Source of the DNA: Corbicula japonica
Lineage: Eukaryota > Mollusca > Bivalvia > Venerida > Cyrenidae
Length of the DNA stretch: 64,000 nucleotides
Reading direction: 5' to 3'
Assembly (NCBI GenBank): GCA_038501625.1
Contig: JAZAYU010000037.1
Coordinates: forward strand, 2,356,001-2,420,000
The notes under the pieces are model-generated. The model had not been told where the DNA came from, ran no database searches, and saw nothing but the letters and a program-made list of their open reading frames with translations. The position numbers and the translations under genes were made by a program. Numbering within the stretch: the stretch's first letter is position 1; every line of letters begins with the position of its first letter. Shown piece after piece: positions 51,501-60,500 of this stretch.

Positions 51501-54500
51501 GATTGGCTTGAATCTTCATCTTTCTCTCTACCTCGGACTTCTCTCTCTTCAGTTCCTCCTCCACAGCCAACTTCTCCTGCTTTAACCGGCTCAGATCTGC
51601 CTCTAAAACTGTCACAATATCAAAGTTAACTGGACAGTTAAACATTTTTATGGAAATTCTTAACATTTTTTTAAAACTTATAGCAACCCCACTTTATGTC
51701 TGTCAGCAGAGTTGAAACAAATATGTGCAAGTGGAATGAGAACATTGCAGAGTTCTCATCTCAGGAAGGAATTGGTTTACCTACACTTTGTATCAGAAGT
51801 CCCACATTTAGAAACAACACTTGTCTAACCAGAAGTCTAACAGGATGCAATGTTGGTGCTGTTTATACCTGTCTGTTGGAATTGTGACTGGCATACACTC
51901 TGTTACTCTCTGTCAAATAAATTGCGAAAGGTTTGAAAAAACTCTTATTCACTGTGGGGAAATCTATAATCCAAACAAATTATCCGACTGAAAAATGATC
52001 AACCTTGTGAAAAATGATCAACCCTGTGAATGACATTAAGAATTCTATCAGAGATCTCAGTTAAAGTATTTCTCTTTACCTTTTACTTTTTGAGCGACTG
52101 CAGAAGAGTCTGCTATTGTTTGTTCCAGTTCTGCCACTTTCTTATCAGCAATATCAATCTGTCTCTGTAACAAAACCACTCTTGTCTCAAGATATCCCTT
52201 CTGCTGCCTCAAATCTTCAATATCATCCCCCTTAGAGCCTCGCTTCCCAACACTAGACCTCTCCTTAGACCTAAGATCAGACAACTCCTTCTCCAAACCT
52301 TTTACTTTGGTTTCTAGGTTATCCTTTTCTCTTTCCAACTTGGTGAGCTGTAAGTCTCGTTCAAGTCCTTTTTTAAGTCTCTCTTCTTTTTGTTGCAGGT
52401 CTACCTCAAGGTCCCCCACTTTCCTCGCTAGCTCTGATTTTTCTATTTTCAATGTTTTCAGCATATCAAGCTCCTTGTTCTTACTAGCCACATCATCCTC
52501 GAGTTCAGCAATATGCCTCTCACATTTTGTTATCTGCTTCTCAAACTTTTCAACTGTTCGGTTAACATCATCTATCTTGAGTTTGAGCTCTAGGTTTTCT
52601 GTCATCACTTTACTGGTTGTTGTCTGGGCCTTCACATCCACCTCCGACTGTTTGATCCTCAGATCTTCTACATCAGCTACGAGAGATTTCACTCGGGCCT
52701 CCAGAGTTATCTTCTCCTTCTCTATATCTGCCACCCGTTCCTCTGCAAGCTTGATTCTTAAAACAAAAATTTTCTTCACAGCAGCTGTTCTTGAAAATGT
52801 TGATTTTAGAAACAAATATAAAGAGAATAATTAAAAAAAACAAAACAGAAAATATATGAGTAAATAAATCAAAATGTTAGATGCTTATTATATCTTTTTT
52901 TTATTTTAATGCCTTAGAGTCTTTATCTGTCAAAAAAATGCAATGCATACATTCAAGTTCGACTTAGAAAGGCAATACAACACACTGACTAGTACACCAC
53001 TTGTCAAATTAAGTAAAAAATAAAAAATCCTCTGTAAACTGTAATCCTCTCTTAACCAGATGTTTTCTTCAGTCCCGAAGGCCACTTATTTAGGGAGTTT
53101 TTAATGTATCTGACATAGCTTTACCTAATGTCTGACATGGATTTACCTGCTTTCTGACAGATTTACCTGATATCCAACATAGATTTATGTGATATCTGAC
53201 AGATTTACCTGATATCAGACATAGATTTATCTGATATCTGACATAGATTTACCTGATATCTGACATAGATTTACCTGATATCTGACATAGATTTACCTGA
53301 TATCTGACATAGATTTACCTGATATCAGACATAGATTTACCTGATATCAGACATAGATTTATCTGATATCTGACATGGATTGATCTGATATCTGACATGG
53401 ATTTACCTAATATCTGACATAGATTTACCTAATAACTATTTATCTGACATCTGACATAGATTTACCTGATATCAGACAAAGCTAACCTAATATCTGACAT
53501 GGATTTACCTGATATCTGACATTTCATTTCTCTTCAGCCTGAGGTCAATCTCTTTCTCGCGGGCGTGGTCCAGCTGTCTCTCTAACCGCTCGATCTTACA
53601 GGCAAGCCGAGAGTTTGTCTAAAAATATGTTACATAGTAAAAAGCTAAACCCTAACAGTGAAGTTCACAAAGTCAATTTACATTGCATAACCAGGGCCCA
53701 AATTCATAAAAGTGAGATGGAGACCAGTCTCAAATCTCAAGCTCCAGTCACTATTTCAGCCAATCAGTGCTTGAGATTTGAGACTGGTCTCCAGTTTTAG
53801 TTTTATGATCTTTGGCCCAGGCACCAAAATGCACATAAATCCATTTACCTTGATCTAAGTCTTTACTACATTCTGCAAAACCCTTTTTTAACAAACATCG
53901 GACCATATTACTTATTTGGTAGGTCAACAGTTAACAAAGCCACACAGTTAGGACTGGTGACCCATTTTATCTAATAGTATCTTAAAAAGATACAATATTT
54001 TCTGCAATGATATGCAGCTTGTTACCATAGTTATGAAAATTGTTTCTAGACACTATATTTTACATGTACTTGGTTAGGAAATATTTCAGATAAAGGTATA
54101 GAATAGTATAATACTATTTATCAGCAAGTGCATCATGTGGCATAAATTGATTTTCTATCATGAAAACTGTTCTTGACACTATAACTGAATGTGACAGAGA
54201 GTAACATACATAAATTATATATGAAACTAATTTTCTTTCGAAGAAAGAGTTTACCAAAAAGCATTAAATGATCCACCTAAATTATCTTAAAATAACATAA
54301 AATACTGGTAGTACCCTTTCTAGCTCGGAGATTTTGAACTGTTTATCACCAATCTCCTGTTTAAAGTTGGTCGCGTCGAGTTGAAGTTGTCTCTTGTCGT
54401 CACGGTAACACTCTATCTGTTCCTCCAACTCCTGTTAATTATTTGTTCAAACATTTGACAAGTCAAATATTAAAAATGAGAAATCATTGTTGATCGTGGA

Positions 54501-57500
54501 TTTCATTTACTGGAATTTCTGGTTGGGGTCAGTTTCAATACTTACAGTTACCACCCATGACAATGTCCATGCCCATTTAGCTCTAATTACATGTATATAC
54601 CAGTACCTTTCAAACATATTATACTACAGCATCCTACTGTGAAAAGAGTCACAGTGACGAATGATTCACTAGGAGCACTGACGCAGGCTAGTTGTTGAGA
54701 ATTCAGATTTGAAATTGGACACACCCATTTTAAACAGCCACCACTGGATAAGATTCAAACACTTACACTATGCATACAATTTTATAATAATGGTCAACAT
54801 AATTATTATGTAGTTAAAACAACCACATAGGGAAAAATATAAAAAATATTAAAATTAAAACTTAATGCCATGCATTGGGGTACAAGAACATATATGTGAT
54901 GTTCTGACAGCTCTGTCAATTTCATAACCTATGTTTATAGGACAACATGTAAGCAATGGTCCAATGTTCCAGATTGTATGGCAGCATAATTCACTTGCAG
55001 TGACATACATGTAAAGGCCCTCAATAAAACTAAACTCACTAGACAAGTATCAAATCTCAAGCATCAATCAGATGCTTGAGATTTGAGACTGTCTCCAATC
55101 TCAGTTTTATGATCTTGGGCACAGCTCTCACCTTGACTTGTTTCTCGAGGCCGACCTGTTTCTGTGTCTTGTCATCCTCGTTCTCTGTGATACACAACTT
55201 AACACTTTCCTTCAATTCCTGTTGTCATGGAGATATTTAACCATATTAATATACACGTTAGCCACATATTTCTAACAGGGTTGGCAAAATGCCGGCAAAT
55301 ACTGGCAATTACTTGTCGATTGAATTGAACAGTGTGATTTATACAATATTAACTATAATCAGCATACATATAGATACTGGTTAGATACAAAGAAGCCCCC
55401 GTCTACCAGTCAGTCTCTTCTTTCCCCCTAAGATATCTGTAACAGAACACAGTTTGGCAGCTTTCTGCAGTCATACCAATACACAACTATTTACTTGCAC
55501 CTAGACAAATTGTATAGGTTATTTATGACACTTTACTGTTGCCTTTGTTGCCCCTGGCTATTACAGATCCTTGTATGAAACATGTTGTTTTAATAGTCTA
55601 GACCACTATGGACTTGCTTGTTAAGTGTCAATGGCCAGGTGCACAGATGGATCAGCATAAATTTTTCACCTGCAGTATTTTTAGGTTCTAAGTAAAAAAG
55701 ACAGTTCTTTAAAATATCTTTTTTCTTTAGGTGCTTAAAGTAATCATCTGATATGAAATTTAACTAGAAATGTGTCCAAAGGACACGGATGCCCCCGCTA
55801 TAGGTTTTTCATAAAGCTCCCAGCAGTAGTGTAGAACAAGTTGTGTTCACGAGATAATTATATTCCTATTACAAGAAAATTCTATTTTTAGTAACAGTGA
55901 CCTTGACCTTGGATCTACAGGCATGGGTATTGTGCGGACACACCGCCTTGTCATGGTGAACATTTGTGCCAAGTTATTTTGAAATCCCTCCATTCATAAC
56001 AAAGTTACAGCCTGGAGAAGAAAATTCTATTTTTAGGAACAGTGACCTTGACCTTGGACCTACAGGCTTGGGAATTTATGTGACACACAGTCTTAATATG
56101 GTGATCGATTAAACCAAGTTATTTAAAAATCCAATGACAAATAACAAAGTTACAGAGCCGACACAATTTTGCAAGAAATTTCTATTTTTAGTAACAGTGA
56201 CCTTGACCTTGGACCTACAGGCATGGGTGTTGTATGCAACACCTTGTCATGATGAACATTTGTGCCAAGTTATTTTGAAATCCCTCCTTTCATAAGAAAG
56301 TTAAGGGCCAAGTGTATATTTTGCTTAACACAAAATGTAAGTGAAAAAGGGGCATAATTTGAAAAAATATTGGAAGCAGGGTTATGGATCTTGTTGGTTA
56401 TGATGTAGATTTTGATGGTGAAAATATATTTCAAGTTTCAAGGCAATATCTCAAGTAGTTTTAAAGTTATGGGCAACATGCATATTTTGCTTAACACAAA
56501 ATATAAGAATAAAACTAATGTAAATGAAATTATCAAAGGGCCATAACTTTTGAACAGAACATGTAAGAGCAAAACCCCGCCTTTATGCACAACAACATAT
56601 CAGGCCAAGCATTGTGGTAAAGTTTTATTAAATTCCCACCAGTAGTTTAGGAGGAGTTGCGTTCACGAGATATATTCCTATTAAAACTAATGTAAATGGA
56701 AGTATCAAAGGGCCATAACTTCTGAACAGAACATGTAAGAGCGAAACCCCACCTTCATGCACAACTACATATCAAGCCAAGCATTGTGGTAAAGTTTCAT
56801 TAAATTCACACCAGTAGTTAAGGAGAAGTTGCGTTCACAAGATATATTCCTATTAAAACTAATGTAAATGGAAGTATCAAAGGGCCATAACTTCTGAACG
56901 GAACACGTAAGAGCGAAACCCCACCTTCATGCACAACTACATATCAAGCCAAGCATTGTGGTAAAGTTTCATTAAATTCCCACCAGTAGTTTAGGAGGAG
57001 TTGCGTTCACAAGATATATTCCTGTTAAAACTAATGTAAATGGAAGTATCAAAGGGCCATAACTTCTGAACGGAACATGTAAGAGCGAAACCCCACCTTC
57101 ATGCACAACTACATATCAAGCCAAGCATTGTGGTAAAGTTTCATGAAATTCCCACCAGTAGTTTAGGAGGAGTTGCGTTCACGAGAATTTCGGACGGACG
57201 GACGGACGGACGGACGGACGGACAGACGGACGGACGGACGGACGGAAGGACGGACGGACGGACGGACAGGAGCAACTCTTAATGCCCGTCGCCATTTCAT
57301 GGCGGGGGCATAATTAAAATATCTGAGTAATTTAATTATTATTATGATTATACATTAACAATAGTCAACTAAGTTGAGATTTCTGCAGTATTTTAAGGCA
57401 AAAATACTCATCTGTTAAGTATTTGCCAGTATTTGCCACTTTGGGAAGAATTTTCCAGGCTGGTAAATACAGGTAAATACCACCGGTAAGTACTGGGGGT

Positions 57501-60500
57501 GGTATTTACTGCCCAACCCTGATTTCTAATAAAATAAAAGTGTTATAAGTGTAATATTGTAAGAATATACTATTTTCTTAACAAGTGTGCCAAACTGGCC
57601 CAAAATATGGCTGTCAGAGAGTTGATATTGCTAATTTAGTTTTATCAATAATTCAAGAATGATTGAAGCAATCTGGTGTGTTACATAACATTGCAATAAT
57701 TTTCTGTCTGTAATTTATTTATTTTTAATAAATAGAAAATAAAGTGTTTTCGAAAGAGACAGTAGAAATTTGTAAATATGTTTTTTAAAACTAATCAAAT
57801 TTGTAAGAAATAAATATGTATTCACCACCATTTAAAACTTTAACGTAACTAATGTTGTTAAATCTTATTACATATATTAAAATTTCCTTGCTTTGAAAAA
57901 GTTTGCTTGTAATAATGAGAAAAGATTCAGAATCATCCTCAATGTAAACTTATAACTGGCAGATCCATGCTTACTGATCCGAATGTACACTGTTTGCTTT
58001 TTGATTCATTAGGTTATTTCTGTGCAGATCCTGATTAGACGGCACGTATGTGCAATCTGATCTAGATCTACACTGTTAGCACATGTGAAAAAAGATGGAT
58101 ATATGGAGGAAAGGGTTAAAGCACTAACCTTGATCACCTCCCTTTGTTGTTGTACCTCCTCCTGGTACATGTGCACTTGATTGGCCAGTGATTCCTTCAT
58201 GTCGGAGGTCAACTTGACCTTCTGCAGTTTAGTCTCCAGCTCAGTTTTCAGTTTATCTATGGTGTCTCTCAATTCTTCTTCTTTCTTTTCCCAGTTTTCT
58301 TTTTCTTTGTCTCGTTTTTCCAATCTGTCTTCTAACTCCTAGGATACAAAAAATTGGCACATAACAACATAGTAATTTTAGAAGGAATGATCCTTCTTTT
58401 AAAGAATATGTGACTATATCACCTACAGAAAAAATATTCAGAAGTTAGAATTCTGTTTCTTTCACAATCCAAACATTGCTGTTGGACATTATCTCCTCTT
58501 TAAAGATACATACAGTAATCGAAATCTTAGGAAAAGAAAACCACTAACATAATACAAATAAAACAATGTTCATTTTGCCTGAGCCTTTAAATATAATGTT
58601 GTCAATATGTCTCCTAAAGTTAACACACCATTTTAAAAAGTATGCAGCATTAAGATTGATACTTACAATGCTTTACTCCATGGGATACAGCTGTTATCCA
58701 TGGGCACATCTGTGCCACCTGATTTACATCTCCAATGTCCACTATTTTGATTCATTAGGTTAATTTTGTCAAGGGAGTGAACCTGATCAGATGACATAGA
58801 TGTGATCTGGATCTGCATTGTTCACACATGTAATAAACCGTGTATATTTGTGAGTAAAGGGTTAAGATTTATAGAGAGCTGATTAGCCCTACCCTGATTT
58901 TCTCAGTGTATCTTCTATCTTTCTTAGGTGATGGTGAAGTATGAACAGTGACACAGATATCAACGTCCCTGTGCTCGCTGTCCTGCTGTCTGAACTTCTC
59001 CCTCAGCTGCCGTTCTCTCTCCATGTACTCTTTCTCTTGGGTATCATACACATCAAGTAGATCCTCTAACTCCTAGCAAACACAAACAAACAACTTCAGT
59101 TAGTTTCACTGGATTACACAAACAGAACTTGTAAGCTGTAGCTGGCAGCATTGGGACCAGCCATGGTTTTTGAAACTTATAGCCAGCAAAAATGAGGTAA
59201 ATTGATCGCTTAATATGTCAAACTTATATCTGACAGCCATGGGCCATACCCTTCTCTTCATTATCTAAAGCTAGCAGCAATGAGACATACCACTGGCTTT
59301 GGTAAAGCTGGCAGCCATGAGGATAAACCACAGGCTTTATGTCACCTTTATCTGGCTGCCAAGAGACATACCAGAAATTGTTGATCATCACAACAATGGT
59401 CTTTTCCTGCAAATCAGTTAAGTCAGTAAAGGCAAGGGAAACACAACCTTACTTAAAAATCATAGAAAATCTTTGTCAGCTATTTAGATTTTTATAAACA
59501 ACTTATACAAGTTGTGACAATATAGAAGAACTGCTTACTGCTATCCTCTTATTGAGGTCGATGATTTCAGAGTTCTTGTCTTCAATCTGCTGTCTCCAGG
59601 TATCCTCACTTGTCTCCAGCAGGGTGAACCCACGCTTCTGCACATCTTGAGACTTACGCCGCTCCTGAAAACAATCAATGGTTTATTTCTTGTGAATTTA
59701 GGAAAAGTTATAGTTACAATCATCCTGCATTTTGAATGCAATGAAGTTTCTCGAGACAGTCTTCCTAATGCATGATAAAAAAACTAAAACTTGATAGGTC
59801 TTAAATTTCAAGAATCTCATTGAGCATTTATAATCTGCAATTGTAGTTTGATGATCTTGAGCACTGTTTGTAATGCAACCATGGGTTCCAGGACATGGCT
59901 ACAATCAAAACTGCCCACAAAAACTGGATTGTTGACAATATTAAAACTTATGATCTTGATGTGCATTAACATTTTTTATTTAAATATTTCAGTTTAGTGG
60001 GTGAGGAAAATAAGTTAACCCTTTCCTCCATAGACACACCTTTATTGCATGGGCAAACAGTGTAGATCAAGATCATGGATGTGCCGGCTGATCTAGATCT
60101 ACACTGGTCACACATGGGTTAAAATGGCATATTTATGGATGAAAGGGTTAACTGAGAAGTTAAGAGTAAATGTGTAGTAGTGATAAGCTATTTTCTAATG
60201 AATGACCTACATGAGCATTAATATTGGAAGAACTTTTTGAGTAACCTATCTTATCAAGCTTTAACTGAAGTTGTTGTACATGTTTCTGTCAGGAGTTACC
60301 TACCTTATCAAGCTTGAACTGTAGTTGTTTATGTTTCTGGAGTTACCTACCTTATTAAGCTTGAATTGTAGTTGTTGTACATGTTTCTGGAGTTACCTAC
60401 CTTATCAAGCTTGAACTGTTGTTGTTGTACATGTTTCTGGAGTTACCTACCTTATCAAGCTTGAACTGTAGTTGTTGTTTATGTTTCTGGCAGGTTTCCA

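Noticed and set aside
52307..52834. 175-codon plus-strand frame
   Set aside because: It is the exact antisense of the large citron coiled-coil exon 9; Ser/Leu-rich as expected for the reverse of Glu/Lys/Gln heptads.
59224..59412. Extra citron exon between exons 3 and 4
   Set aside because: The frame lies in a degenerate repeat, lacks heptads and splice sites, and exons 3 and 4 already join in phase.
36890..59866. Family A MITEs as introners (elements that create whole introns)
   Set aside because: Each MITE covers only a small part of its intron and does not reach the acceptor; splice sites are outside the element ends.
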